Positions 10,340 to 19,248 of a DNA stretch of 55,106 nt are shown here, piece by piece. The notes under the pieces are model-generated. The model was not told where the DNA came from and did not search any database. It saw only the letters and a list, made by a program, of their open reading frames with translations. A program made the translations under genes and the position numbers. Each line of letters starts with the position of its first letter. Position 1 is the stretch's first letter. Origin of the DNA: Bacteroidales bacterium (GTDB lineage Bacteria > Bacteroidota > Bacteroidia > Bacteroidales > ML635J-15); contig JAFGVU010000139.1 of NCBI GenBank assembly GCA_016937855.1, positions 1-55,106 of the forward strand. Reading direction: 5' to 3'.

Positions 10340-11173
10340 ATGGAAGTTCTGAATAAAATGTTGGACAGGTACACTATAGTTACTGATGCAGATTTGTTTA
10401 ATGCCACTCGAGAAATAATGCAAGAAATTACATTAGCCGGCTTGTATAGGGGAGGGTTCTTTAATAAGGCGGCATTCTATGGAGGAACCTGCCTCAGAAT
10501 CTTTTACGGTCTTGATAGATTTTCGGAAGATTTGGATTTTTCCCTATTGCAGTCTGATTGTGACTTTAAGCTTGAACCTTATTTTAATTCTGTTATTTCT
10601 GAATTTGCTTCATTGGGAATCGAAGTAGAGATTCTTCAAAAGCAAAAGAGTCGAATTACAAACATCGAATCTGCTTTTTTAAAACAAACAAAAACAGTTT
10701 ATTCATTAAATTTCCAAAGTCAAAAAAATATTAAAATTAAATTTGAAGTTGACATAAATCCACCACAGGGATTTGATGTTGAGAACAAGCTGTTATTGCA
10801 GCCATTTTCATTTTATGTAAACTGTTTTTCCCTCTCGGATTTGTATGCAGGGAAAATGCACGCATTACTTTTTCGCGCATGGAAATCAAGAGTTAAAGGA
10901 CGTGATTGGTTTGATTTTGAATGGTATGTTCGGAATAATGTTGAGCTTAATCTATCTCATTTTGCGGAAAGGGCTTTTCAAAGTAATCATTTGTCGGAAG
11001 CAACTATTAGCCGTAATGATTTTATAAAATTATTAAAGACTAAAATCGAAACTGTTGATTTTAAGAATGCAGCTGCAGAGGTTCAAGTGTTTATAAAAAA
11101 ACCTTCTGATATTGAGTTATGGTCAAAGGATTATTTCTTGCAATTGACAGAGATGATTAGGTTTAAATCTTAG
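10340..11173 (+). CDS. AbiEii-family nucleotidyltransferase toxin
   Basis: 277 residues. The family signature is clear near the N-terminus: GGT (48-50) followed by LRIFYGLDR and SEDLDFSL (62-69), the DNA-polymerase-beta-type metal-binding motif. The later conserved block SLSDLYAGKMHALLFRAWKSR and KGRDWFDFEWY is also present. Known members add nucleotides to tRNA acceptor ends or otherwise stop growth, and some give phage resistance by abortive infection. The gene starts 2 bp after the antitoxin stop, so the two are co-transcribed. All key residues appear intact, so the toxin is probably functional. Confidence 0.92.
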   Translation: MEVLNKMLDRYTIVTDADLFNATREIMQEITLAGLYRGGFFNKAAFYGGTCLRIFYGLDRFSEDLDFSLLQSDCDFKLEPYFNSVISEFASLGIEVEILQKQKSRITNIESAFLKQTKTVYSLNFQSQKNIKIKFEVDINPPQGFDVENKLLLQPFSFYVNCFSLSDLYAGKMHALLFRAWKSRVKGRDWFDFEWYVRNNVELNLSHFAERAFQSNHLSEATISRNDFIKLLKTKIETVDFKNAAAEVQVFIKKPSDIELWSKDYFLQLTEMIRFKS

Positions 11174-11233
11174 ATTATCATGTTCTAGTTTTACTAAAAG
11201 CAGATTCCTTTCGCCTGATTTTGTGAGAACCTC

Positions 11234-12103
11234 TTAAAACCTAAATCGAGTGCCTATTCCAATTGTAAAATATGGATAGGAGTAAAAGCTACCACCTTCA
11301 GGTTTTTGAAATTCAACTCCACCACTAAACATTGTGGATAGTGAAAACGTTCCGCTTCTATTAAGCTTATAAGATAATATTAGTGGAATGTATAGTTTCA
11401 TTATTAACTGTTGCTTAGCATCGAGGTTCTCAATATTTCTGTTTAATTCATTAAAATCTCTGTTACGGCTGTATTGGTCTGTATAGCGAATGCTTGTAGA
11501 TTCGGAATTTGATACTATCATGGCATCAGCAAAGCTTAGCAATGACGAAAATCCTATGCCAACTTCTCCACTAAGTGTTGGTTTTGGCGAACTGCTAATA
11601 GTATATGTAAAATCGATTCCTAAATCGGTTGATTTATGACGGTATTCCTTTTGAAGTACAATTGTAGAGTCTAAATTAGTTACAACTTCGGAATTGAAAA
11701 TTGCAGTGTCTGTAAATGAGTTGTGGTCTTGTCGGTACGCTGCATCAAGTCGATATCCTGCTGCAACACATAGACCAAAAGAGAAGTTCCCAAAAAGACT
11801 TGAGTTTTCGTCTATTAATTGTTTTTGAAAGTTTATTCGTGTGTTTATTTCTGATCGATTATTATGCCGTGAGGTAGAGTCTGCATCTATCCAATTTGGA
11901 GATGTAAATTCCGATATTTCATGCATGTGATCTAAATACGATGAGTTGAAGTCAAAAATCGCACCTGAGTAATGCAGACTTATATCCTTAAACTTGTAAA
12001 CTCTTTTAGGTTTGGGTTGATCTTCGTTATCAGGGTTGTATTGAGCGACAACTAAGTTATAAAACCCTAAAATTGCTATTAAAATTAAATATACTTTGCG
12101 CAT
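11234..12103 (-). CDS. Predicted outer-membrane beta-barrel protein, unknown function
   Basis: 290 codons from ATG 12103; an earlier ATG at 12148 lies upstream of the predicted promoter and is rejected. The N-terminus is a signal peptide (MRKVYLILIAILGFYNLVVA). The rest has many short amphipathic beta stretches separated by polar turns and ends in GIGTRFRF, with the terminal Phe typical of barrel insertion signals. I do not recognise a specific family. It converges on the abiE toxin gene with only 60 bp between, and is divergent from the TonB receptor gene at 12241. Confidence 0.75.
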   Translation of the reverse strand: MRKVYLILIAILGFYNLVVAQYNPDNEDQPKPKRVYKFKDISLHYSGAIFDFNSSYLDHMHEISEFTSPNWIDADSTSRHNNRSEINTRINFQKQLIDENSSLFGNFSFGLCVAAGYRLDAAYRQDHNSFTDTAIFNSEVVTNLDSTIVLQKEYRHKSTDLGIDFTYTISSSPKPTLSGEVGIGFSSLLSFADAMIVSNSESTSIRYTDQYSRNRDFNELNRNIENLDAKQQLIMKLYIPLILSYKLNRSGTFSLSTMFSGGVEFQKPEGGSFYSYPYFTIGIGTRFRF

Positions 12104-12121
12104 TTCGTGTAATTGTTTGGT

Positions 12122-12129
12122 CAAAAATA
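12122..12129 (-). promoter_or_regulatory. -7 box (TATTTTTG) of the beta-barrel gene
   Basis: The minus-strand sequence TATTTTTG matches TAnnTTTG and lies 18 bp before ATG 12103, inside the longer possible reading frame. This supports the shorter start. A TTTG at 12146-12149 is 16 bp further upstream, shorter than the usual 19-20. Confidence 0.55.
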
Positions 12130-12240
12130 ATATTTTTAATAGTGTCAAATTTGTCTTTAAAAAGAACTTATTAAAAATTAATAGTTAAAAGATTTCTTAA
12201 ACTCATTTAATAGTATGAAATTTGCCAAAATTTTTTTGCG

Positions 12241-14229
12241 ATGAATATTTCTAAAAAGATTGCTGTTTTATTTGTATTATTAAGCCTGATTGCTAACTAT
12301 TTACTTGGTCAAAATACTGATACTATTATTCTAAAAGAGGTACAAATTAATTCTTTTCGATATGCAATCATGGAGAAAGATAATTTAAAGCCAATTCAGA
12401 TAATTCTCAGCGATACATTTGAGGATGCCTCCGATAGCGATATAAGTACTGTTTTAAAGGAAAACTCCAGCATAGATATTAGGCAAAGATCTTTTTCGTC
12501 TGTACAATCGGATATCAGTATCAGGGGTGGAAGTTTTGATCAGAATATTATTTTAGTTAATGGTATTAATTTGAGTGATGTTCAAACAGGACATCATAAT
12601 CTTAATATACCTATTTCTAGTCAAAATCTGGCAAGTATTGAGCTGATATCTGGTCCCAGCTCAAGATTATTTGGTCCAAATGCTTTAACCGGAGCTGTTA
12701 ATTTAATAAGCGAAATTCCACGGGAGAACTCTGTCAACATTGACCTTTTGTTTGGCAGTTTTAAAACCAGAAATATTTTTTTTGGGATAAATGCAATTAC
12801 CGGAAAAATGAAGCATTCTTTTAATCTCAATTATGGCGACTCAGAAGGTTTTACTGATAATACTGATTATAATCGAAAAAGTCTGTATTACGAAAACAAT
12901 ATCGACTTGAAAAAAATTAAGTTGAAAGCTATGTTAGGATTGTTGGATAAAGAGTTTGGTTCAAATAGTTTTTATACGCCAATGTATGCCAATCAGTTCG
13001 AGAAAATTAAAACCGGTTTTGCAGCAATTAAATTGTCGGGAGCAGGAATTGTTAATTGGGATTATAATGTTTATGCGCGTCAACTAAGAGATGAGTTTCA
13101 GTTGTTTCGAGAAGGAGAGGGGTTTTATCTTCCAGTCCAGTCGTATTGGATAAACCATAATACTAAGGACACAATTACATGGTATGGAGGACACAATTAT
13201 CACTTGACAAATGTTTATGGTAGCGGTTTTAGTTCTTGGAAAGAATTAGGAAAGTGGAAAGCATCATTTGGCGCAGATTATCGTTTCGAACAGATATATA
13301 GCAATGTTTTAGGTGAAAATCTCGATCATGAAATTGATGGATTATACATAAAATCAGATCATCGTCAGAATATTTCGTTTACTGCGCAAAGCGGATATTA
13401 TGGACATCGCTTAATTGGAAGTATTGGTGGTATGGCTTACTGGAATCAAAAATACAATTGGAATTTTTATTACGGTGGCGACATTGGTTATAAGTTTACT
13501 GATAGTTTTCTTTGGCGGGTAGGTGTAAATAAAGCAATGAGATTACCTACTTTTACTGAGTTGTATTACAATGGTCCGTCGAATCAGGGAAATCCAAATT
13601 TATTACCCGAACAAGCAATAACTTTTGAAAGTGGGTTTAAATACTATTATTCAAAAAAATCGTATTTAAGTGTAAATGTCTTTAATCGGAGAGGAGAGGA
13701 TATTATCGCGTGGGTTAAAGAAATCTCGGCCGATAAGTGGGTGACAGAGAATCTTACACAGCTGTATGTTTATGGATTTGAGTCAAATTTTGCTTATTCA
13801 GATTTTTCCAAATCTTTTTTTCTAAATAATTTATTTGCATCATATTCATATTTGTATCAAGACAAATCGAGTGCAGGACTTGAGTCAAAATATACTTTAG
13901 ATCAATTAAAACATAAATTTATTTTGGGTGTTGAACATAAGGTGTTTAAGTTTATTTCTGCTTTCTGGTCGGTAAATGTGTCGCAGAGAAATGGCGAATT
14001 TTTGTATTTCGATCGAGAGCAAAGTGCTTATACTCAAACTATTAAGTATCCGATATCGTTTTTGCTGAATTGTAAGATTAAAGCCGATTTTGATTTTGCA
14101 TCTGTTTTTATTGGATTTTATAATATCACAAATTCTGAATATTTTGATATTGCAAATGTACCAACTCCGGGATTTTCATTTAATGTAGGTGTTAAAGTGA
14201 ATTTGCAAGGTTCAGTAGCCCCTAAGTAA
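12241..14229 (+). CDS. TonB-dependent receptor, BtuB-like
   Basis: 662 residues. After a signal peptide (1-23) comes the plug: the TonB-box-like LKEVQINSF near residue 31, then DISIRGGSFDQNIILVNG (about 95-115), LASIELISGPSSRLFGPNA and GAVNLIS, the standard plug motifs. The remaining 500 residues form the 22-strand barrel with the FRVGVNKAMRLPTFTELYY-type block and end in an aromatic/charged segment. Such receptors import siderophores, vitamin B12 or other large ligands across the outer membrane using TonB energy. No partner transporter or cobalamin riboswitch is adjacent (the upstream gap is only 137 bp), so the substrate cannot be named. Single-gene unit. Confidence 0.9.
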   Translation: MNISKKIAVLFVLLSLIANYLLGQNTDTIILKEVQINSFRYAIMEKDNLKPIQIILSDTFEDASDSDISTVLKENSSIDIRQRSFSSVQSDISIRGGSFDQNIILVNGINLSDVQTGHHNLNIPISSQNLASIELISGPSSRLFGPNALTGAVNLISEIPRENSVNIDLLFGSFKTRNIFFGINAITGKMKHSFNLNYGDSEGFTDNTDYNRKSLYYENNIDLKKIKLKAMLGLLDKEFGSNSFYTPMYANQFEKIKTGFAAIKLSGAGIVNWDYNVYARQLRDEFQLFREGEGFYLPVQSYWINHNTKDTITWYGGHNYHLTNVYGSGFSSWKELGKWKASFGADYRFEQIYSNVLGENLDHEIDGLYIKSDHRQNISFTAQSGYYGHRLIGSIGGMAYWNQKYNWNFYYGGDIGYKFTDSFLWRVGVNKAMRLPTFTELYYNGPSNQGNPNLLPEQAITFESGFKYYYSKKSYLSVNVFNRRGEDIIAWVKEISADKWVTENLTQLYVYGFESNFAYSDFSKSFFLNNLFASYSYLYQDKSSAGLESKYTLDQLKHKFILGVEHKVFKFISAFWSVNVSQRNGEFLYFDREQSAYTQTIKYPISFLLNCKIKADFDFASVFIGFYNITNSEYFDIANVPTPGFSFNVGVKVNLQGSVAPK

Positions 14230-14240
14230 AAGGAATCACA

Positions 14241-14362
14241 AACTGATGACGCTTGTGGTTCGTCATCAGTTCGACTGATTGGTGCGCAAGCACTGATGAC
14301 GACTGTGGTTCGTCATCAGTTCGAACGCCTGTGGTTCGTCATCAGTTAGTGAGCCTGTCGAA
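14241..14362. repeat. Intergenic cluster of palindromic repeats
   Basis: Between two converging genes lie two near-identical hairpins: AACTGATGACG (14241-14251) with CGTCATCAGTT (14261-14271), and ACTGATGACG (14292-14301) with CGTCATCAGT (14311-14320). A third half copy, GTGGTTCGTCATCAGTT, is at 14331-14347. The block ends with TGAGCCTGTCGAA (14350-14362), whose reverse complement recurs at 16797-16809. It is visibly richer in GC than its surroundings. It may act as a weak bidirectional terminator or be a dispersed repeat family. Confidence 0.8.
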
Positions 14363-14377
14363 CCATCCTTGGAAATT

Positions 14378-15841
14378 TTACTTTTTCTTAGGCTGATGCA
14401 TTTTTCTTAACAAATCGTTGAGCTCTTTTACAGGATTAAAAGTTTCAAGGGGAACTTCAACAAAAACTGTTAACCAATCTGACATTGCTCCATTCCATAA
14501 TCCGGGATGCTCAAGTACTTTAATGTTTTTTCCATTATAAGTTTTATCCGAAATAAAACAAGCATTTTTATCTACATATTTGTTTAGATCTATTTTTTTG
14601 CCGGTTTGATCTTTTAGATAACAAACCATGTCAACCGGGTTAAAATGAGTTGCATTGTTAAAGTGTTGTTGTTGCGTAGAATCGTTGAGATTGATTTGTG
14701 CTTTCTCGACAATTTGTAAACTTGTGCTATTATTTTTATTTTGCACCCAAAAAGGCCCTCCGCCAGGTTCTCCCGTGTTTTTAACCATACCACAAACTCT
14801 AATTGGCCTATTGATATATTCTAAGATTTCTTTTTTAATATCGGGTGTTTTACCAAAAACTGCACCAAACTCTGTCTCAAGATATGATTTTGCATATTCG
14901 ATTTCTGTTGGCGTTGGTTGTCCGGAAATAGTCTTGTTTATGGTTTTTGTTTTGTCCAAAATATCAATTAAAATTCCTCCAAGCAATTTTTTGTAGGCAA
15001 TTGTTTCGTCAAGATAATCTGTATGCGTTAAATTGTCTATGTTTTTTACAAATACAATATCTGCATCAATTTTATTAAGATTTTGCAATAAGGCACCATG
15101 CCCTCCGGGTCTAAGCATAACATTCTCATTTTGGTCTCTCACAATTTCACCATCATTATAAAGAGCAATTGTGTCTGTAGATTTTTCCTGTACTGAAAAG
15201 CTAACATTTAAGATAATTCCTGTCTTTGTTTGTATTTCTTTAAGTTTGGTTTTAAAATCGTCAACAAATTCTGGAGATACTGTAAGGTGAATATCTGTTT
15301 TGCGACTGGGATCAATTGCTATTGCTTCATGCAAGTGTTCTTCAAATGCAGTTCGAGAACCTTCGGAATAATTGTGAAATTCTATTAAGCCCTTAGGAAT
15401 ACCAGCATATCCAAGACATGAATACAGAATAGCCTCTGCAAGCTCTTTACCGGCTTCTATCTTAATGTTGCATGATTTTAGCTTTTGATGGAAAGCAAAT
15501 TCGTTTATGTTATCGAAGCAATATTTAACCGAATAATTATCTCCTTCGTTAAGGTTTTCAAAATTAGGGTTCTGATGATAAGAAATCAGCCTTTTAAACA
15601 TACGCGTTGCTGCTCCCGAGGCAGGAACGAATTTGCAAATCTGATATTCGTCTTTGCTATTGTCGAATATACCCAAGAATTTATCTATTTTGTCAAAGCT
15701 TTTTATTCCATTTTCAATTGTTGCCGGAGCATAAATGCTCAGAAAACTATCAGTTTTTTTAAGAAGTTCTATTTGCTCATTTGCCGTTTCTTCGGAAATT
15801 CCAAAGTTTTTTAAGTACGATAAATCTTCTTTGCTTAACAT
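14378..15841 (-). CDS. DUF4301 family protein
   Basis: 487 residues with no signal peptide, so cytoplasmic. The whole protein matches the Bacteroidota family DUF4301: FVPASGAATRMFKRL (71-85), the LRPGGHGALLQNLNKIDADI block in the middle, RPIRVCGMVKNTGEPGGGPF, and a C-terminal SDWLTVFVEVPL. The loop GAATRMFK followed by GGHGAL recalls nucleotide-sugar pyrophosphorylases, and a nucleotidyltransferase fold is a reasonable guess, but no reaction is known to me. The gene is alone, with 156 bp separating it from the upstream ferritin-like gene; that gap shows nothing special. Confidence 0.85.
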   Translation of the reverse strand: MLSKEDLSYLKNFGISEETANEQIELLKKTDSFLSIYAPATIENGIKSFDKIDKFLGIFDNSKDEYQICKFVPASGAATRMFKRLISYHQNPNFENLNEGDNYSVKYCFDNINEFAFHQKLKSCNIKIEAGKELAEAILYSCLGYAGIPKGLIEFHNYSEGSRTAFEEHLHEAIAIDPSRKTDIHLTVSPEFVDDFKTKLKEIQTKTGIILNVSFSVQEKSTDTIALYNDGEIVRDQNENVMLRPGGHGALLQNLNKIDADIVFVKNIDNLTHTDYLDETIAYKKLLGGILIDILDKTKTINKTISGQPTPTEIEYAKSYLETEFGAVFGKTPDIKKEILEYINRPIRVCGMVKNTGEPGGGPFWVQNKNNSTSLQIVEKAQINLNDSTQQQHFNNATHFNPVDMVCYLKDQTGKKIDLNKYVDKNACFISDKTYNGKNIKVLEHPGLWNGAMSDWLTVFVEVPLETFNPVKELNDLLRKMHQPKKK

Positions 15842-15997
15842 AATGTGTGTTTTTCGAAATTATGGCTAAAAATACACAAAAATCAAATATGCTGAAATTT
15901 ATCACAAAAGAAATAACACAGAATTAATAATGAACCACGATTACCCATCTCAGAATAATGGCGAATATTTCAAATATCTTGTATGCGTAATGCGGGT

Positions 15998-16504
15998 TTA
16001 AAACGGCCAAAAACTATTGTCGTACCAAACTTGCTCCATAAGTTCTTTGTCGAGTTGTGCAAGTATGTTAAGATGGTCGTTTTCCCAATTTGCTAACCAT
16101 GTGTAAAGCTCTTTTTCGCTTTGGTCGGTGGCGCTTTCGGCTCTTTCAGAATAAACTGCAATGGCTTTCTTCTCCATGTCCATAGCTGCCGCAATAGCTG
16201 CTGCCTCGTAGCCTACGGCCGAAAGTTTTTTCTTTAAATTTGGCGATAAAATGGTTTTTGCAATGCTATCATCAGTTTGAGAAAGACCTAATTTGTCGGG
16301 ATTAAGCTTTTGGTTTTTTTGATAAAAAGCAAATTGTTCTGATAAAAAGTCAATGTGTGTTTGCTCCTCGTCAGCCATAAGCTTAAAAATGTTTTTTACC
16401 TCTTCGTTTTCGGTTTGTTCTGCTACTTTATTGTAAAATGCTTTGCCGCGATGTTCCATCAAAATAGCCATCTTTAAAATTTCGGTAGTTTTAGATTCTG
16501 TCAT
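15998..16504 (-). CDS. Rubrerythrin-like ferritin-family di-iron protein
   Basis: 168 residues from ATG 16504 (MTESKTTEILKMAILMEHRG); an in-frame ATG at 16540 adds 12 residues atypical of the family. The four-helix bundle carries the expected iron ligands: Glu17 (MEHRGKAFY), ExxH in DEEQTH (Glu47, His50), a second-half Glu in DMEKKAIAVY, and ExxH in ENDHLNIL. This is the rubrerythrin ferritin-like domain without the C-terminal rubredoxin. Known members detoxify peroxide or handle iron in anaerobes. The C-terminus YDNSFWPF is usual for these short Bacteroidota forms. No operon partner. Confidence 0.87.
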   Translation of the reverse strand: MTESKTTEILKMAILMEHRGKAFYNKVAEQTENEEVKNIFKLMADEEQTHIDFLSEQFAFYQKNQKLNPDKLGLSQTDDSIAKTILSPNLKKKLSAVGYEAAAIAAAMDMEKKAIAVYSERAESATDQSEKELYTWLANWENDHLNILAQLDKELMEQVWYDNSFWPF

Positions 16505-16882
16505 GATATTATTAGATTTAATGTTATGAAGCAATAACACTTTTTAGTTATTATTGTTTAAATGTGTCAACTGAAACAACTCAAATTTTCACAAAAAATG
16601 CCGGATTTCTAAAAGCTATAAAAGAAATCCGGCGGGGGGCTGAGCTAAAAGGGGTAGGATTTAGCTCAGGGTTTTATACCAATATAATACCAAAACACCC
16701 GATATAAATTGATTGTTTTGTGCTACTGCTTCGTTGAAAAATATTGACATAGCTAATGTTATTACAAGATTTTTCGCCTTACTTCGTCTAGCTCACTTCG
16801 ACAGGCTCAGCACGAGCAGCACAAGTGCATAAACACAAAATAATTTCAATATCCAATAGGGCATTTTGATATTAAATTGGTA
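16505..16882. other. 378-bp intergenic region with two strong hairpins and a dispersed-repeat core
   Basis: GCCGGATTTCT (16600-16610) pairs perfectly with AGAAATCCGGC (16623-16633); read on the minus strand it is followed by ATTTTTTG and would terminate the envelope operon transcribed from 24541. A second perfect stem, CTGAGCTAAA (16640-16649) with TTTAGCTCAG (16660-16669), lies next to it. Further right, TTCGACAGGCTCA (16797-16809) is the reverse complement of the core found at 14350-14362. No ORF or RNA gene seen. Confidence 0.7.
16600..16633 (-). terminator. Rho-independent terminator of the six-gene envelope operon
   Basis: An 11-bp perfect GC-containing stem (16600-16610 / 16623-16633) is followed on the minus strand by a run of T (16594-16599 read in reverse). 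It lies about 250 bp downstream of the last operon gene (stop at 16883) and before the ferritin-like gene. Confidence 0.75.
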
Positions 16883-17566
16883 TTAGTCCTCAGACTCTGA
16901 TTCATCATATTCTCCTTCCATCATCATCTGATCGAGTAATTTCATATAGTCTTCTGTTTCGGAGAATTCTACTCCGTAAGGTTTTTGAAATTTAGATTCA
17001 GGAACCGTTATGTTTTTCTCAAACAAAGTTGCGTTTTCAAATGCTGTTACTCCCATAGTCTCTGCTTCGGATTTTAGTAAAACGCCTTTGCAGTTCCATC
17101 CTTTAGACCCTAATAAATATATTATTTCGCAGTCGCAACCCAATATTTTCTCTGTTCCTTGTTTTTCTCCTCCAAGTTCATTTAGCATTTCGTCGGCCAT
17201 TTGTTGCTTTTCGGCATCTGTCATGTTTTCGTAATCATCATACAAACCATAGGCACTTAAATCGCCTTGTTGGCCTGTATTTGTTGTTAGATCTACAAAC
17301 CAATATTTGTCTCCATCAATTACAGAGATTGTGTGCATTTTGGTCTCATTTGATATGCCAAACATTTCGATTTTAGTTACAGAATTTGTTTCTGTACACG
17401 ATTTTGCACCATAGTCATCCCACCAAAGAGATTTTGTTCCGGTTGTATTGCCTGATAACTCATATTCAACATGTCCCGATTTAAATCCGTACATTCCTCT
17501 TGATACTTGTGAGTTTGCGGCAATTGTTGCAAATAGTATTGCAATTGTTAAAATTGTTGTTTTCAT
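16883..17566 (-). CDS. Secreted protein of unknown function, last gene of the envelope operon
   Basis: 227 residues with a clear signal peptide (MKTTILTIAILFATIAANSQ). The mature part contains YGFKSGHVEYELSG and SVIDGDKYWFVDL, a layout similar to DUF4412-like periplasmic proteins, plus a CDCEIIYLLGSKGWNCKG segment with three cysteines, and a very acidic tail (GEYDESESED). The family is not recognised with certainty. Its ATG lies 1 bp after the stop of the T9SS repeat protein, so translation is probably coupled. It is the sixth gene of the unit from 24541 and is followed by the hairpin terminator at 16600-16633. Confidence 0.75.
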   Translation of the reverse strand: MKTTILTIAILFATIAANSQVSRGMYGFKSGHVEYELSGNTTGTKSLWWDDYGAKSCTETNSVTKIEMFGISNETKMHTISVIDGDKYWFVDLTTNTGQQGDLSAYGLYDDYENMTDAEKQQMADEMLNELGGEKQGTEKILGCDCEIIYLLGSKGWNCKGVLLKSEAETMGVTAFENATLFEKNITVPESKFQKPYGVEFSETEDYMKLLDQMMMEGEYDESESED

Positions 17567-17567
17567 A

Positions 17568-19220
17568 TTATTCTTTTATAAGTTTTGTGTAAAAAGTTTC
17601 GGTTTTTGTAATAATTGAAATATTGTAAATGCCTGATTGTAAGTTGTTTGTATTGATGTTGTGTTGATTCGAGAATTGATTTACAAGTTTACCATCAATT
17701 GAAAAAATCTGTACCATAAAATCATTTTCTGTTGTATTTACAACGAAATAGTCTTTTGTTGGATTTGGAAAAATCGAGATTTGGTTTTTGAAAAGACTGG
17801 TAGTGTTATTTGGCTCCTCCTCCACAAGTGTGTACAATTCCCAGCCTTTATCTGTTTCGAGAATTGCATGAAAATGTAGCTTGTCATTTATAACGAATAA
17901 ACTTATAAAACCTGAAGCCCCTGAGTATTCAAACAACTCACTTTGATGAATTGTAATTTCGCTAGTAGAAGATGTTATCGACATTAATTTTGTATCGGCT
18001 CCGTCATTAGCTGCGAAATATAATTTATTGTTACAAACTGTAAGATAATCAGACCATGAGCTTCCTGCGCCAATATTGATGTCGCTATAAAGTATTGTGC
18101 CATCAGTTGTTCCGTCACTTGTCCATAGCTCGGATCCGTTTACGCCATCATCATCCATAAAAAATAGCTTGTTGTCAAAAACAGCAAAACTACGAGGAGA
18201 TGAAGATAAAGCATAGGAATCAAAAAGAGGATTAATGTCTTTTACTAAAACAGTTCCATCAGTTGTTCCATCGGTTTTCCAGAGTTCATTGCCAAGGTCT
18301 TCGGTATAGCCTTGAAAATACAACTCATTATTAAATACAATTAATTGATCTAATTGTGCAAGACTGCCTCCATCGGGGTTAATATCTTTTAGCAGAAATG
18401 TGCCTTCGTGAGTTCCGTCCGATGCATACAATTCAAGATCGACATCACCAACAGCTTTAAAAATCAGTAAATCGTTTAAAGCAAATAGTTCATAAACAGT
18501 TAGTGATTCTTCGAGAGGTAGTGTGCTTAAACGTTGTGTTCCTAATTCTGTGCCGTCGGTGTAATAAATTTCTCGGTGATTTGGCTCCGTTTCAGCAGTA
18601 AAATATAGCAAATCGTTGTAAACAACAAAGTTTCGAGGTTGCGATGACTGATTTTCAGTAGGATTGATATCTTTAACCAGCATTGTGCCAGCTTCGGTTC
18701 CATCGCTTTTCCATAGTTCAACTCTACTAGAAATACTGTTTTTCGCCTGAAAATAAATTTCACCGTTATATACACCGAAATAATCAGACTGATCCATACC
18801 ACTTCCAGCACCCGGAAAAATATCTGCAACCATAGTTGTTCCATCTTGGGTGCCATCGGTTTTCCATAACTCAAATCCATAATCCAGAGATTGTGCTCTA
18901 AAATAAACATAATCGCCCATAGCACAGAAATACTCAGGATACGAAGAATATGGATCATCCCACATATCTGACCCGGGGCAAATATCTTTTAACATATACG
19001 TGCCATCTGTTGTGCCATCGCTAATCCATAATTCACTTCCATTGACATCATCATTCGCTTCAAAAAGAACTACACCTTTATCTGTCCACTCGAAAAACTC
19101 ATCTACAGCCGAATAATTTGATCCGGGAACAATTTCTGCAAACAATTCGATGTGTTCTGTTTGTGCTTTTGCAATTAAACTTGCCAGGATTAAAAATATT
19201 AATACGCTCTTTGTTTTCAT
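17568..19220 (-). CDS. T9SS-exported protein with ELWxSDGT repeats
   Basis: 550 residues. Signal peptide (MKTKSVLIFLILASLIAKAQ), then at least seven repeats of about 45-55 residues, each with ELWKSDGT(E/T)xGT followed by VKDINP and a YFxA strand; one diverges to EIYYTDGTELGT and another to ELYASDGTHEGT. This pattern suggests a beta-propeller-like repeat domain. The last 75 residues are a type A T9SS sorting domain (IFPNPTKDYFVVN ... LQSGIYNISIITK ... KLIKE), which sends the protein through the outer membrane, usually to be anchored on the cell surface. It is the fifth gene of the operon, 28 bp behind the 599-residue protein gene and 1 bp before the next. Confidence 0.88.
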   Translation of the reverse strand: MKTKSVLIFLILASLIAKAQTEHIELFAEIVPGSNYSAVDEFFEWTDKGVVLFEANDDVNGSELWISDGTTDGTYMLKDICPGSDMWDDPYSSYPEYFCAMGDYVYFRAQSLDYGFELWKTDGTQDGTTMVADIFPGAGSGMDQSDYFGVYNGEIYFQAKNSISSRVELWKSDGTEAGTMLVKDINPTENQSSQPRNFVVYNDLLYFTAETEPNHREIYYTDGTELGTQRLSTLPLEESLTVYELFALNDLLIFKAVGDVDLELYASDGTHEGTFLLKDINPDGGSLAQLDQLIVFNNELYFQGYTEDLGNELWKTDGTTDGTVLVKDINPLFDSYALSSSPRSFAVFDNKLFFMDDDGVNGSELWTSDGTTDGTILYSDINIGAGSSWSDYLTVCNNKLYFAANDGADTKLMSITSSTSEITIHQSELFEYSGASGFISLFVINDKLHFHAILETDKGWELYTLVEEEPNNTTSLFKNQISIFPNPTKDYFVVNTTENDFMVQIFSIDGKLVNQFSNQHNINTNNLQSGIYNISIITKTETFYTKLIKE

Positions 19221-19248
19221 TTCTTATTTTGTTTTATAATTCTCTTTT

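Noticed and set aside
12104-12240. Cobalamin riboswitch before the BtuB-like receptor
   Set aside because: The gap is only 137 bp, AT-rich, and no B12-box-like sequence was seen.
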